Of a stretch of DNA of 64,000 nt, positions 12,541 through 23,653 are shown one piece after another. The notes beneath the pieces were generated by a model, which did not search any database, was not told the origin of the DNA, and saw only the letters and a list, made by a program, of their open reading frames with translations. The translations under genes were made by a program, and so were the position numbers. Every line of letters starts with the position of its first letter. Within the stretch, counting starts at the first letter, position 1. The DNA is from Berberis thunbergii (Eukaryota > Streptophyta > Magnoliopsida > Ranunculales > Berberidaceae). The DNA lies in NCBI GenBank assembly GCA_003290165.1, contig QNQO01010751.1, forward strand, positions 37,826 through 101,825, given 5' to 3'.

Positions 12541-12769
12541 GCAGAGTGGAAACTACTGCTTCCATATGATGAAGACAAGGCCTTTCTAGAATAATATTGT
12601 GGGTGGACGGGATGTCAATGACCATAAATTTTTTTACAAGGTACTTCCGCAATTGTGGCTCTCCTTCCACCACCATTAGATTGATTTTCCTGATGGACAA
12701 ACATTTCTCTCCACTTAATTCGACCATGGGGTGAGTAGCATGAGTTAAGTCTTTCTCCTGGAGTTGCAT
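12541..12769 (-). pseudogene. Aspartic protease remnant of element A
   Basis: The minus strand reads ...FMVIDIPSTHNIILERPCLH and then HMEAVVSTLH. This matches the C-terminal half of Tat-type retropepsins, where a VVDCPSAYNAILGRP-like motif precedes the processing region. The catalytic aspartate region upstream is not preserved in an obvious frame. The protease cleaves the Gag-Pol polyprotein; this copy is truncated and directly adjoins non-pol sequence. Confidence 0.75.
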
Positions 12770-13139
12770 GTTTCAGAACGCACTGAGAAACAAGACATTA
12801 AGTGAGCTTCATGTATCCACCAAGGCCTTTTTTACCTCCCACTTTGTAATGAGGACGAAGATGACTAGGGTGTCATTGTGAGGAAAATGTACACTCTGGA
12901 GATCCCTATCCGTAAACGACAATGGTAGGATCGGGCTCCAAACTCGTGCATGTTGCACTTGTCGATCATCGCACTGGGTGGCATTGTATCTCAGTTAGTG
13001 TCCTCTTGTGAGACATGTTGGATTGTTCTCCCACGGAATCGACCCCTTGAAGGACATAGGTGATGTCAGAAGATTCCTTGTCGATTTCCTTGATAGAGTC
13101 CTCCCTATTCTTTTTCCCGGTCATGCCTCCTGTCCGAGC

Positions 13140-14427
13140 TCAGGAACTCCTTGCGCTTGCCTTTCCTAATCTAGTACTCGATTTGTCCTCTGAGGTTTCT
13201 CCAATCCTCAGTATCGTGCCCCCCTTATGGAATGCGCAATATTTGCGGTTGTCACATCGATCGAGGCCTCCTCGCTGTTTGGGGGGGCACTTCAACTCTT
13301 TCCAATTCTTCATAGAATCAAGAATGTCAGACAGACTGGTGCTGAGAGGGGTGACAAATTTGGACCCGACATAATTGGAGGCTTTGTCCTGTCTGGTGCG
13401 ACCATAGTCGGGCTTTCTGTCATTGTGCTTCCTCTTGTTCTCATCTTCGCCATTTTTCTTCTTCTCCTTTTTTGTCCCTGGGGACAGAGAGTTTCTTCTC
13501 GAATTTTGCCTCCTTCTTTGCGGCCAGCATCTCGTATATAGTGATATATCTCTGGGCATCCTTCCACATGTCTGCCATATCGGTTGGCGGTGTCATCACT
13601 ATAGTTGTCGATGAGGGTCAACTCATCATTGAAGTGTGTGACGTATTCCCTCAACGTCTCGTTCTACTTCTATTTTAGGGTTAGTAGATAGTGCAAGCTC
13701 TTCCTGATTCGATAGCTGCCCACAAAGCGCGTGAGGAACGCCATCACCAATGTTAGGAATGAATTGATGGACTTCGGAGGGAGGTTGTGGAACCAGGTTA
13801 GTGCTGACTTCTTCAGGCTGGTAGGGAATGACCGACAAGTTATCGCATCAGACTTCTTTTTGAGTGCCATTACGTGCTGGAAGTGGCTCTAGTGATCAAA
13901 CAGGTCTCCCGTCCCGTCGTAAAACTCCAGCTTCGGCGGGGAGTGCTTTTTCGACAGATGTTCATCCATGATATGATCCATGAGCGGAGGGACAGTGAGG
14001 TTAAGTAGAACGTCTGGATTTATGGCCCCTTGTTGGATGGGGTTATGCGAGACGTGTCTATCGGCTCTGGATGTTGGGTCCTTGTTGGTCACTCTTCTGC
14101 TTTTGGTCCATTGGGAAGCTGCAGGGGCAGCGCAGCTCTCATGGCCTTGTTTTCTGGATCCTTCTGGGGACTGGGTTCTTCGCTGCTCATTGTCTCCTCC
14201 CGCGGGTGGATGATTATGCCGATTGAGTACCTCCACCCCTCGAGCGATTTTTTGCATCTAGGTTGATAGTAGGGCCACCCTTGGGTTCGCCATGGCTGCC
14301 ATCGGCGCGGGGGATTAAGAGGTTCCTCCCGCGGTGGTGGTGGCACTGGAGCCGGGGCCGCTCTGCTAGTACGAGCGTTCGAGGGTTCAATGGCGTTTCC
14401 ATTGTTGCGGGACCTTGTTGTCACCAT
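13140..14427 (-). pseudogene. gag remnant of element A
   Basis: The start is probably MVTTRSRNNGNAIEPS at 14427, about 80 bp inside the 5' LTR. Further pieces are read in shifted frames: a ...KLEFYDGTGDLFDH block (13889-14257), the retrotransposon-gag core with KSFPT-like and ALTWFHNLPPKSINSF motifs (13670-13870), REYVTHFNDELTLID (13600-13654), and a C-terminal RKYCAFHK-type block before a basic linker (13140-13300). These occur in the right order for a Tat gag, which forms the virus-like particle and packages RNA. At least three frameshifts make it non-functional. Confidence 0.85.
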
Positions 14428-14483
14428 TTTTCTATCTCTATGGGAAAGGTGGCACTACTTTTTTTCCTGAGGAACTCTTTCAA

Positions 14484-14504
14484 TCCCCACGAACGCCACT
14501 AAAC
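14484..14504 (-). promoter_or_regulatory. Primer binding site of element A
   Basis: On the minus strand the bases after the 5' LTR read GTTTAGTGGCGTTCGTGGGGA. This is a mutated version of the TGGCGCCGTCCGTGGGGA seen intact in element C, a tRNA-primer site typical of Tat elements. Confidence 0.65.
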
Positions 14505-15207
14505 TGATGTAGTAGATTTCTGCTCTCTTTCCTTGCCTTTACCTAAACCTACACAGTGAAAGCACGTGAGCCAAATACCACTGTGTGGTGGTTGATTGCA
14601 CTCTGATGCTTAAGTTAGACAAGGCTTAGGAGAGGCTTAAAGTTGTAAAGTGGGTTTTTTCTTGCGTACCTTTGTTCATCAACCTTATTTCCCTTTTATA
14701 GTGAGAAAATCCTTGATCGACTCGGCCTTTGGTGGTGTAGTTTAGGGAAATATGTCTTGCTGGAAATCCTTTCCTTGTTGGGAGCTATCCATGTGGAGAA
14801 GTTTCCCTACACGACTTGTGCTCCTAGATCTGCGGTAAATGTTTCCATTTTTGAGTGTTGTCTATGCAAGGAAGTTTTCTTGCCCGACTTATACTTCAGT
14901 ATTCATTTCCTAGTCAGAGCCAAAGTATTGTTGGCTAGCCTGTCTTGGGTCGATCCTCTAGATACTTGCCTTATCAGGGCTAAATTTAATTTTATCAAGA
15001 CTTACGAGTATTGGGCTTGACCCCGTGACATGTGGGCTTAAGGGCACGTTGCAATTTGGGTCCGACCTTCTGGATCTTATCAATAATGGGTTTAATGCTA
15101 TTTGGCCTTGCGGGATTGAGCATGCAATCAGGCTATTATGTTCTGTTTGATGAGATTATCATGACATGTGTACAGTGCTAATCAGAGGACGGTTTGATGT
15201 ATCATCA
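14505..15207 (-). repeat. 5' LTR of element A, 703 bp
   Basis: It runs from TGATGTAGTAGATTTCTGC to GGTTTGATGTATCATCA on the plus strand. The conserved LTR box and hairpin are at about 14577-14616. It shows the uninterrupted version of the MITE target site of the other LTR. Confidence 0.85.
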
Positions 15208-15425
15208 CTTATGATTTCCACGTCAAAAGAAAGTTTTTGTGGGTATGAATTCGGATGTACATGTAATATATTGTTTGTTATTTTCATCTATTTATTTAAA
15301 AGTTTAATGATCTAGTTAGGGTAGTAAATGAGGATACAACTAAAATGCATTGTAAATATAGAATGCTACCATTATATTACCGTCTCACTGAATATATCGC
15401 ATTCCCAAGTTGTTTTAATAGTATC

Positions 15426-16108
15426 TGATGATACATCAAACCGACTTCTGGTCAGCACCGTACACGTGTCATGATAATTTTGTCAATAAAACGAAGCAAA
15501 CTTGATTGCACACTCAATCCAGCAAGGCCCAAACAACAGTAAGCCTATTATTGGCAGAATCCAGACAGTCGGGTTCGAGTTGCAATGAGTCAGTAAGCCA
15601 ACATGTCACGCGGTCAGGCCTAATACTCGTAAGACCTCTAAGGCAAGTATTTGAGAAATCTGCCCAAAAGAGGCAGACCAACAACACATTGGATCCGACT
15701 AGGAAACATATATCAGAGTATAAGTCAGGCAAGGAAACTTCCTTGCATGGACAATGCTTAGAAAGGGAAATCTCTCACATAGATCTAGGAACACAAGTCG
15801 TGTAGGAAAACTATCCCACATGGACAACTCCCAATCAGGAAAGACTCTCTACGAAAATATCACTTTCTCTAAACTACGCCACCAAAGGCCTAGCCGAACG
15901 AGGACTCCTTAACTATAAAGGGGGATAAGATCGACGAACTAGAGGTATGTAATATAACCCAGTTTACAGTTTTAAGTCTCTCTTAAGCCTTATCTAACTT
16001 AAGCATCAAAGTGTCATCGGCTACCACACGGTGGTCCTTGGCTCACGTTTGCTACATGTGCAAATCCAGGTAAGCAATGAGGAAAAAGAGCAGAAATCGA
16101 CTACATCA
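15426..16108 (+). mobile_element. Solo Tat LTR, 683 bp, TSD GTATC
   Basis: It starts TGATGATACATCA and ends TCGACTACATCA, and is flanked on both sides by GTATC (15421-15425, 16109-16113). A TATA-like ACTATAAAGG lies near 15911. About 85 bp downstream comes the conserved TTAAGCATC-containing box and hairpin. No internal sequence remains. Confidence 0.95.
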
Positions 16109-16202
16109 GTATCCAAACATGAGAAAATGTCCTTTCAACCATGGTTGAAAAAATATATGTTTTTTGAACTAAAATCAATATTTTTATGTTATTTAAATAA
16201 TA

Positions 16203-16375
16203 GGGTTTTTTAGTTTGACACTTATTAGTTTATACTTATTAGAGTTTGGTCCTCGTTTTGAAAGCTATTTGAGTCAAATCCTCGTTTTCTGACGGAACCG
16301 ATAAGTCAAAGTCATTGACCAATCAAAATTAATTTTCGGACCCTTTTGCCCTTACCTTAGGGTAAACCATAGTTA
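16203..16375 (+). repeat. Left TIR of the MULE
   Basis: It pairs with 21592-21756 in reverse complement. Shared blocks include TAGTTTGACAC, ATTAGTTTATAC, TATTAGAGTTTGG and TTTTGCCCTTACCTTAGG. Confidence 0.9.
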
Positions 16376-17463
16376 AGCCCAAAATAGTTGTTCGGGAAAA
16401 TGAGTACTAAACACTAATTATTTGAAAAACTGTAGGGGTCAAATAATATTTAGTTTAAGGTTTTTGTTTGTGCTTGTGCGATTTAGTACACAATAAAGAG
16501 AAGTTATAATATAACAATAAGCATAACACCAACACTAGGGCGGGCCTATTAAGGGGCGAGGGGGGGGGGGCAGCTAACCTCCCTCCCCATTGATTTTTAA
16601 AATATTTTTAATAAATACTTAGCCTTATAAAAAATCAATTATGTAATGTATAATACAATATGATAATTGTTTATTCAACTATCTCTACATGTCTTTGTTG
16701 GTTTAGTGGTTACAAGTTTAACATTTTTAGTAAACGATCCGAGTTAGATACACTTGGAGCATAAGATTTCTTTATGGCTATTGACAATTAATTAACTATG
16801 CATTTTTTTATGTCTATTGATAATTACTATTCTTCATCATTGTTACTCGCCTAATTTTTATTTTCAATGCAATTTTATTATTAATTGCAAACATTAAAAA
16901 AATTATGTAGTATAAAAACTTATTTTCGGTCCTCCTGGAGTGTATGATTTTTATGGCTATTGACAATTATTATTTTTTTCATTGTGACCTGCTCCAACTT
17001 TTTTGGTTTTCAATGCAACTTTATACGTAATTGCAAACATTAAAAGAATAAGTTGTTTGTTCACAAGTGGTATAAAACCGCCAAAAAAATTATTTGATAT
17101 TAATATCTAAATAATAACAATATAATTCAATAAAAATATATACAATTAGCCAACTCATACAAAATTTGATGCTCACGTAAATCATTTTTTTTCTATAAAA
17201 TTTTATTAGGATCTTATTATGTTTGCATATTTCAGATTTTGTAAGCATCAACTAGATACTTATCCTAATTATTTTTTATTTTAGTTATATATTCTAGTTA
17301 TATACTTGATAAGGTTATCAATATTGTGACATTATTTTGACTTAAATTTGGACTACACTGGATTCAATTTGGTATATGCAAGGTACTTTTGATAGTTATA
17401 TTTTTTATTAGTTACTAGCTTGGGTAGGAAAAATTTTTTTGTTCCACCCTTGATAACTACTAT

Positions 17464-18428
17464 TAGGGGTGGGCATTTAGGACCGAAAACCCAGACCGAA
17501 CCGACAACCGGACCGATCGGGTCGGTTTTAATTAATTAAAAAAATTTGGTTGTAAAAGCTCGGCTTGGCCCGAAGTTTCTAGTCTGGGCATTGGTTTCCA
17601 TTTCTAAATCCCGTCGGGTAACCGGCCTGGCTCGACTCCTTCACTTAACTAATTCTCTCCCCTCAACCTCACAGAGAGTCTCATTCTCCAAAAATTCTAA
17701 ATGGCGAGGAAACCAGTGAGAAATTCTAAATGGCGAGAAATTCACAGAGAGTCCCATTATCCCTCTCCCCTCTCTTCTCATAGGGGAGGCGGAGGTCGAT
17801 CTGAGGCCGCCTTCCTCTCCCCTCCCTTCTCACAGCGGAGGCGAAGCCGCAGACGCCTCTTCTCTTCTCACAACTGAGGTCAATCTGAGGCGGGGGAGGA
17901 AGTCGTCTCCCTCTCCCCTCCCTTTCCTACTCTGGAAAGCAATGACCAGATCATCACTCTGGGACACAAAAGAAGGAAGGCAATGATCAGATCCCCTCCC
18001 TTCCCCATTTTTGCAATGATCAAATCATCCACACTCTCAGATCTTGATCAGATCTAATCTTAGATCTTTGATCAGATTTGATCTCGGATCTTGATCAGAT
18101 ACCCTCCCTTCCCCATTTTTGCAATGATCAGATCATCCACACTCTCAGATCTTAATCAAATCTGATCTCGGATCTTTGATCAAATCTAATCTCGGATCTT
18201 GATCAGATCTGAGATTCTTCAGAGATTTTTTTCGGATGTTGCTTGTCTCAGTGTCTCACCATGAATTATATCCAATTTGGATGTTGCTCTTAGGACCGAG
18301 ACCGACCCGAAATTTGGTTAACCGGGACCTCGGTCCGGTTTCGGGCCTCATAAACACGGGCCCGAACTTTTCGGTCTAGTTTTCGATTTTTACACTTTGG
18401 GCCGGTTACCCATACTTGCCCAACCCTA
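17464..18428. mobile_element. hAT non-autonomous element, 965 bp, TSD ACTACTAT
   Basis: Ends TAGGGGTGGGCA and TTGCCCAACCCTA are flanked by ACTACTAT on both sides (17456-17463, 18429-18436). Terminal zones carry inverted GACCGAACCGAC-type stretches. The middle holds degenerate direct repeats of a GATCTTGATCAGATCTGATC-like phrase and CTCCCCTCTC-rich segments, with no ORF. Confidence 0.9.
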
Positions 18429-18436
18429 ACTACTAT

Positions 18437-19072
18437 TGATGATACATGAAATTGTCCTTTGATCAGCACCGTACACGTGTCATGATAATCTCATCAACAT
18501 AACGAAGTATGCCTGATTGCACGCTCAATCCAACGAGGCCCAAATAGTAGTAAGCTCATCATTAACAGAATCTAGACAGTCGGGTCCGAGTTGCAATCAG
18601 CCAGTAAGCCCACACGTCACGCTATTAGGCCCAATACTAATAAGACTTCTAAGGTAAGTATCTGAGAGATCTACTTAATACAAGCAAGCCAGCAACACAT
18701 TGGATTCGATTAGGAAACATATATCAGAGTATAAGTCAGGCAAGGAAACACATTGGATCCGATTAGGAAACATATATCAGAGTATAAGTCAGGCAATAAA
18801 ACCTCCTTGCATGAACAACACTCATTAAGGAAAACCTCTCCTGCAGATCTAGGAGCACGAGTCATATAGGAAAACTATCCCAGATGGACCTAAAAGGGAG
18901 ATAAGGTCGATGAACTAGATGTACGCAATATAACCCAAATTACAATTTCAGCCTCTCCTAACTTAAGCATCGGAGTGCCATCGGCCACCACATGGTGGTC
19001 ATTGGCTCACGTTTGCTACCTATGCAGGTCTAGGTAAGCAGCGAGGAATGAGAGCAAAAATCGACTACATCA
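18437..19072 (+). mobile_element. Solo Tat LTR, 636 bp, TSD ACTAT
   Basis: It starts TGATGATACATGAAA and ends TCGACTACATCA. ACTAT flanks both sides (18432-18436, 19073-19077), the left copy being the last five bases of the hAT duplication next door. The LTR therefore landed exactly beside the hAT element and is younger. A short internal duplication (about 18709-18790) repeats CATTGGATTCGATTAGGAAA. The conserved box and hairpin are at 18962-19000. Confidence 0.95.
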
Positions 19073-19397
19073 ACTATTATAAACTAATAACTATTTGTCA
19101 TTTCACTCCGTGACTAAAATCATGGGTCCGCCACTGAACACTAAGCATATACCAATATAAGCACAAAAAGTCGTTTCATTAACAAAAAAACATATTACCA
19201 TTATAGTTTTCTGACTAGCCAAAAAGAGAATGCAAACTCAACCAAATTCAACAATATTCATCTAGTCAAGGAAAAGAGCATGCAAGCTAAACCATATTCA
19301 TCAACTCTAAAAATCTAAGAAAATAAGATGGAAGCTCAACCAAAATATGAAATAATATGACACAAACCAAAATGAACCAAACACACAAGGACTAAAG

Positions 19398-19922
19398 CTA
19401 ATGATGGAATACATGAGAGGTTGAAGCTCCTTGGGACTGAGACAAATTTTGTGACAGTTGAGCATAATTTTCCCATTGCATAGCTGGTATGGAGGGTGCG
19501 TCACCAGAGTTGAACCAGTCAGTAGCCTTTCTATTGGTGTTCTGTTTATGCTTTTTTATTAGAGAAGGCATGGAGGGGAGGACTAAAGGTGTTCTTGCAG
19601 GAAGTTGGAGTTGTTCATCACCTTGTTGCCCATAACCTTGTCCAACTTCATCACCATACAAATCAGCAGTGTCTCTAACAAAGTCTCCAAACAATTTATC
19701 AAAATCTACTTCTACTACTGGTTTTTTAGCGGAATGATGAGGTAATCCACAACTTATTTGACCATTATCGTCAACTTGGTCTCCTGTAGGTAATACACCA
19801 CCACTTAAATCTTCTTCACCATTACCAACATCATGCTTATCTTTTTCACCATTACTATCATCAAGATTATCTCCTTCAAAAGTCATCAACATCTTCCAAT
19901 TGTGTTTCCGTCTCTTCATCAA
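19398..19922 (-). pseudogene. Acidic ORF of the MULE, downstream half
   Basis: A 174-codon open frame with an acidic N-terminal half (EGDNLDDSNGEKDKHD...), a DFDKLFGDFVRDTADLYGDE block and a polar tail with LPSMPSLIKKHKQN. It follows the 19966-20331 frame with a shift. The Pro/Ser/Lys tail resembles what follows the zinc knuckle in plant MULE transposases, but no catalytic or zinc-knuckle motif is visible. My reading is an N-to-C fusion left after loss of the transposase core; it could also be an unrelated MULE-borne gene. Confidence 0.45.
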
Positions 19923-19965
19923 GCCTATAAGTTTCTTCTGGACCTACTTCATCAATCCTGAAAAA

Positions 19966-20331
19966 TTAACCTCCAAACTTAAACAACTCTACTAGCTCAT
20001 CATCATCATTTCCATACTCAAGATCTGGTAAGTGGAGTTCTTTCTTTACATCATACTTTGTTGTTTGATGAATACCACTACCTTCCTCAACTAACTGCTC
20101 AACACCCTCACCTTCATCATCTTGGGACAACACAAGTGGGTCATATTGGGTATTGCTAAAGAGAAACCTTGGTGGCTTGGGTTTGTCATATGATACATTA
20201 TCTACAACTCCAATCATATATAAGTGGTACACAAATCTCTCACCTCTAACTTCTTCACCAACAATGTGGTCCCACATAAATAAAATTGTTGGTTTGTGTC
20301 TATTATTTGGATTTTTCAATTGTTTTTCCAT
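19966..20331 (-). pseudogene. Acidic ORF of the MULE, upstream half
   Basis: A 121-codon open frame beginning MEKQLKNPNNRHKPTILFMW, continuing VGEEVRGERFVYHLYMIGVV, then an acidic stretch DDEGEGVEQLVEEG...YGNDDDELVELFKFGG. Its position (start facing the right TIR) and basic-then-acidic layout fit the N-terminal region of a plant MULE transposase. I have no motif-level proof. The 43 bases to the next frame contain GGTTAATTTTTCAGG, which could be a mutated intron edge. Confidence 0.45.
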
Positions 20332-20444
20332 CCAACTTTAAAACCCTATTTTTCAACCCACATATCCTTTCAAGGTCAGCCATCAAGTCAATATGTGAGA
20401 AAATATTCACATCTATGTCTTTCAACAATGAACAAAAACTCCAT

Positions 20445-20864
20445 TGATGATACATCAAATTGTCACCTGATCATGGCCATACACGTGGTGCAAACCATTA
20501 CAACTAGAGAGAACCATTATGAAGAAAATAAGTCGTGATGAGAATCACTCCCCCAAGGACACATCTCAATGAAGGAGGAGAATGTTATAATAAACGTCCC
20601 CTTTTCATTGCGCCATTCGAGCTTAACTCATGCTCATACTTGAATGCAATCATTATATAAGGTAAATAAAAATGTATGAGAAGGGCATCTGATTATTCCA
20701 TGAACACTATGCAATTTAACTGAACTCTGTCTAAATTAACCTCTCTCCTATATATTTATTGACTTGAGCATCGGAGTGCCTTCGGCCACCAAAAAGATGG
20801 TCTTTGACAATCTAACCCTTGTTTTGCAGGTCGAATTTCTAGGAGACAAGATTTGGATGCATCA
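20445..20864 (+). mobile_element. Solo LTR of the short Tat subfamily, 420 bp
   Basis: It starts TGATGATACATCAAATTG and ends GGATGCATCA. The flanks TCCAT and CCCAT match at 4 of 5. The box GAGCATCGGAGTGCC and the hairpin with a different loop (GGCCACCAAAAAGATGGTC) are at 20763-20802. Confidence 0.85.
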
Positions 20865-20978
20865 CCCATCATATCCCATGATTGATCATGAATGTTCTCA
20901 ATTGACTTGTTATCCTTACAATCAGTAACAATATGTTATAATACTGTAAGAACTCAAGCATTCAATACATAATGTATA

Positions 20979-21001
20979 TGTGTGTGTGTGTGTGTGTGTG
21001 T
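20979..21001. repeat. (TG)n microsatellite
   Basis: About eleven TG units inside the MULE. A T22 run follows at 21129-21150. Confidence 0.9.
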
Positions 21002-21591
21002 AATAAGTATGTTTTCCAAAAAGTTTGTGTGCAAAAAATGTGCCCCGAGTTCTCTCTAACTTTCTTTCAAGCATAACAATAAAGTAATCATAAAACTGCA
21101 ATGAAAGGCACCACAAATCCACAACACCTTTTTTTTTTTTTTTTTTTTTTAAATTTACACTTATTCCTATAACCTAATAAACAATCACCTCTGCAAATTT
21201 AGGCTACCTATTAATAGAAAGAAGGTTTGAAATTTACTTATGCAAGTTTGTCTCTTCTTCAAAGCAAAGATCTCGTCTTCAAATCAAAACTCGAGGAGCA
21301 ACAAGAAGCAAAGAGCAAAACTTGAGCAGGGGGAATAGTCTTCAAAGCAAAATGAGGGATCAATGAGCAGGGAGGAGTCTTTAAAGCAAAACAAGGGATC
21401 AATGAGCAGGGAAGAGTTTTCGTTAGAGCAGTCGCAGGGAGAAAGTTGTAGGGAACAACTAGCAGGGAGCAGTTGTGCATCTTCGTCACAGGAAGGAGGG
21501 AATTCGCCGCGACGGAGCAAGAAGGAGGTGCGTCGCAACAGGAGGAGGTTCAACAAAAATTTGTGTGATTTTAGGCAAAATCTCATTCCTT

Positions 21592-21756
21592 AGTTAACCT
21601 AAGGTAAGGGCAAAAATGTTCGATAATTAATCTTGACTGATCAATGAAGTGGACTTAACATTTCTGTAAAAATGAGGGTAAAACTCATAAAGTTTTCAAA
21701 ACAATGGCCAAACTCTAATAGGTATAAACTAATGAGTGTCAAACTAAAAAAAAACC
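21592..21756 (-). repeat. Right TIR of the MULE
   Basis: Reverse complement of the left TIR with scattered mismatches; it ends AAACTAAAAAAAAACC before the 9-bp duplication. Confidence 0.9.
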
Positions 21757-21765
21757 TAAAGAATA

Positions 21766-22624
21766 TAATCATATTATTGTTAACAATAGTTGTTATTTTT
21801 GTAGTGCGCCCTCCTAAATTAATTCATCTATGTTTGGAGACTTGTTTTTGTGACCCAACAAGATTGTGTAGTTGTAGGTGATCCACTTAAACCAGCATAA
21901 CTTCAAGCTTAGACCTATGCTCATTACAGTAATGGATAAAAAGGTTGAGAGCTTGGAATTTCATTGGAATTCCTAATAACACATAGAATTTGAGCTTAAA
22001 CGAACAAATTTCTATTTTGACTTCCCATTTATGCCTTACTTAGTTTTCATTTATTGTTAATGACACTAAATACACATGACTAAATAAAAACTACATCATT
22101 TGAGTTCTGTTTTAGCTGAAATTTTGAGGAAAAAAACTTGAGAATTTTTTGACATACGCTTCTTGAGATATCTGCTAAAATGCTATATGGTTGGATTTTT
22201 CTATCATTATCACAAAGTAAGCGACGACAACTTGGGCACAACACAGACTGGCCAAAGGCTGACCAACACCAATTGCCCATATTCGCGGGAAGGGACAGTC
22301 CTAAACATGGCCAAAATCATTTATTAAGATATTTAATGGCACATAACAAAACATGTATATCCAGAAATGATGTTGAAACAAACTAAAAGTTTGAGTTGAC
22401 ATGCTTTTAATGCCAATCTGTAATTTCCTCAAATGAGACTCAAAGGACTAAAAAAATTAATGGTTGTGCTTATAAGTATTTAAGTAGATCCCAAATGAAC
22501 AATACTTTTTTAATTTTTTTACCTAAATTTTGAATGCCCTTCATTAAATAAGTAGAAAACTTGTTTAGTTGGTTTCTTTACTCTGCTATGAGCGTGGTGA
22601 TCGTATTGCTTCAAGTATTGGTCA
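21766..22624. other. Unannotated AT-rich DNA
   Basis: Beyond the MULE I see no ORF of interest, terminal repeats or RNA gene. Confidence 0.5.
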
Positions 22625-22627
22625 TTA

Positions 22628-23239
22628 GAGCATCTCCAATGGTAAAAATTAAAATGGGGGATCAATCATCCCCCATTTTAATCAAAAGCTAAATTTAGGT
22701 GTCCTCCTATTTCTTCATCATTCCAACCACACTCCCTATTTTAACTTTTTCATCATTATTTAAATATATCTTTCACTTTTCTATATCATTTTAATTTCAA
22801 TTATACTCTTATTAATTTCAATTTAATATAATTAAATTATTATAATATTATTAAATTTATACTATTATTAATTTCAACTTAAATATATAATATTATTAAT
22901 TTCAATTATACTATTATTTAGATCTTTTTTTAATTATACTATTATTAAATTCAACTTAATCTTAATTTGATTAATTAAAAGAAGTTGGAAAATTTTAAAT
23001 ATTTTTTAGTATTAATAATTAGTTTTTAAAAGAGTTGGTTTTGTTTTTAATTTGGAAAATAAAAGAATTGGAATATTTTAGTATTATTTAAGATTTAGGA
23101 TGATGGTATGGTTTTTTTCCTAAATATAGGGAAAGTTGGAAATAAAGTTAAAATATGGAATGTTTTAGGGGATCCATTGGAGCATACATTTTCTAACATT
23201 AACCCCTAAATAGCTATTTTAAGGTTCCATTGGAGGTGC
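22628..23239. mobile_element. MITE with GAGCATCTCCAATGG ends
   Basis: Ends GAGCATCTCCAATGG and CCATTGGAGGTGC are flanked by TTA on both sides (22625-22627, 23240-23242). The interior is AT-rich with a mirrored GGATCCATTGGAG block and no coding capacity. The 3-bp TTA duplication suggests PIF/Harbinger, but the superfamily call is tentative. Confidence 0.75.
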
Positions 23240-23242
23240 TTA

Positions 23243-23605
23243 GAGCACCTCCAATGGAAAAAGTTAAAATGTGGGATCAATCATCTTCAATTTTAACCAA
23301 AAGCTAAATTTAAGCGTCTCATATTTCTTTATCATATTCCCTATTTTAATTTTTTCATCATTATTTAAATAGATTTTACACTTTTTTCATCCTCTATCAT
23401 TTTGTTTTGATTTTTTTTAATTTGAAAATTAAAGATATGAAATATTTAATGATATTTCAAAATTTAGGGGATGGTTGGCTGCTTCTAAATTTAGGGAGAA
23501 GTTGAATGTGATGTTAAAATGGAAAATAGTTTAGAGAATCCATTGAAGTATGCAATTTCTCACATTAGATCTCTAAAATAATTTTTTGACTATTTTAGAT
23601 GCTAT
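23243..23605. mobile_element. Second, decayed copy of the same MITE, adjacent
   Basis: It starts GAGCACCTCCAATGG directly after the TTA that ends the first copy and follows the same internal order (TTAAAATGTGGGATCAATCAT ... AATCCATTGAAGTATGCAAT). Its right end near 23600 is eroded and approximate. Confidence 0.65.
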
Positions 23606-23653
23606 TATTGGTACATAAATATGAAAGGCTTAAAATTTTAGCTGACCCACACC

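Larger units (their letters stand above)
4029..15207 (-). mobile_element. Tat-lineage Ty3/gypsy element A (non-autonomous, nested)
   Basis: Two similar LTRs in minus orientation bound the element (3' LTR 4029-5427 including a MITE, 5' LTR 14505-15207). Reading the minus strand from 15207: 5' LTR, primer binding site, gag, protease, then no recognisable reverse transcriptase or integrase, a solo Athila-like LTR insertion, a ~178-bp tandem array, an opposite-strand extra ORF, polypurine tract and 3' LTR. The flanks TGTAT and CTTAT share only 3 of 5 bases, so either the duplication has decayed or the ends come from recombination between copies. Confidence 0.8.
16538..19133. mobile_element. Degenerate hAT-like element inside the MULE
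   Basis: A GGGCGGGCCTATT-like end at 16538 and a GGGTCCGCCACT end at 19133 resemble opposite hAT ends of the class seen at 30539. AACACTA occurs on both outer sides (16531-16537, 19135-19141), giving 7 of 8 bases of a possible duplication. The interior is AT-rich, has no transposase, and hosts two later insertions. The boundaries are tentative. Confidence 0.45.
16203..21756 (-). mobile_element. Mutator-like element (MULE), 5.55 kb including nested insertions
   Basis: The left end GGGTTTTTTAGTTTGACAC and the right end GTGTCAAACTAAAAAAAAACC begin inverted repeats of about 165 bp that stay alignable to the TTGCCCTTACCTTAGG(G)TAA motif. The flanks TAAATAATA (16194-16202) and TAAAGAATA (21757-21765) match at 8 of 9 bases, the duplication length of Mutator-type elements. 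Inside are decayed ORFs on the minus strand, several nested elements, and a GAGCAGGG-rich leader region near 21250-21580. I could not find the central catalytic part of a MULE transposase. Confidence 0.85.

Noticed and set aside
21259..21593. Overlapping 76-100-codon frames upstream of the MULE right TIR
   Set aside because: Repetitive GAGCAGGGA/TTCAAAGCAAA sequence in the MULE leader; no domain and open in three frames.
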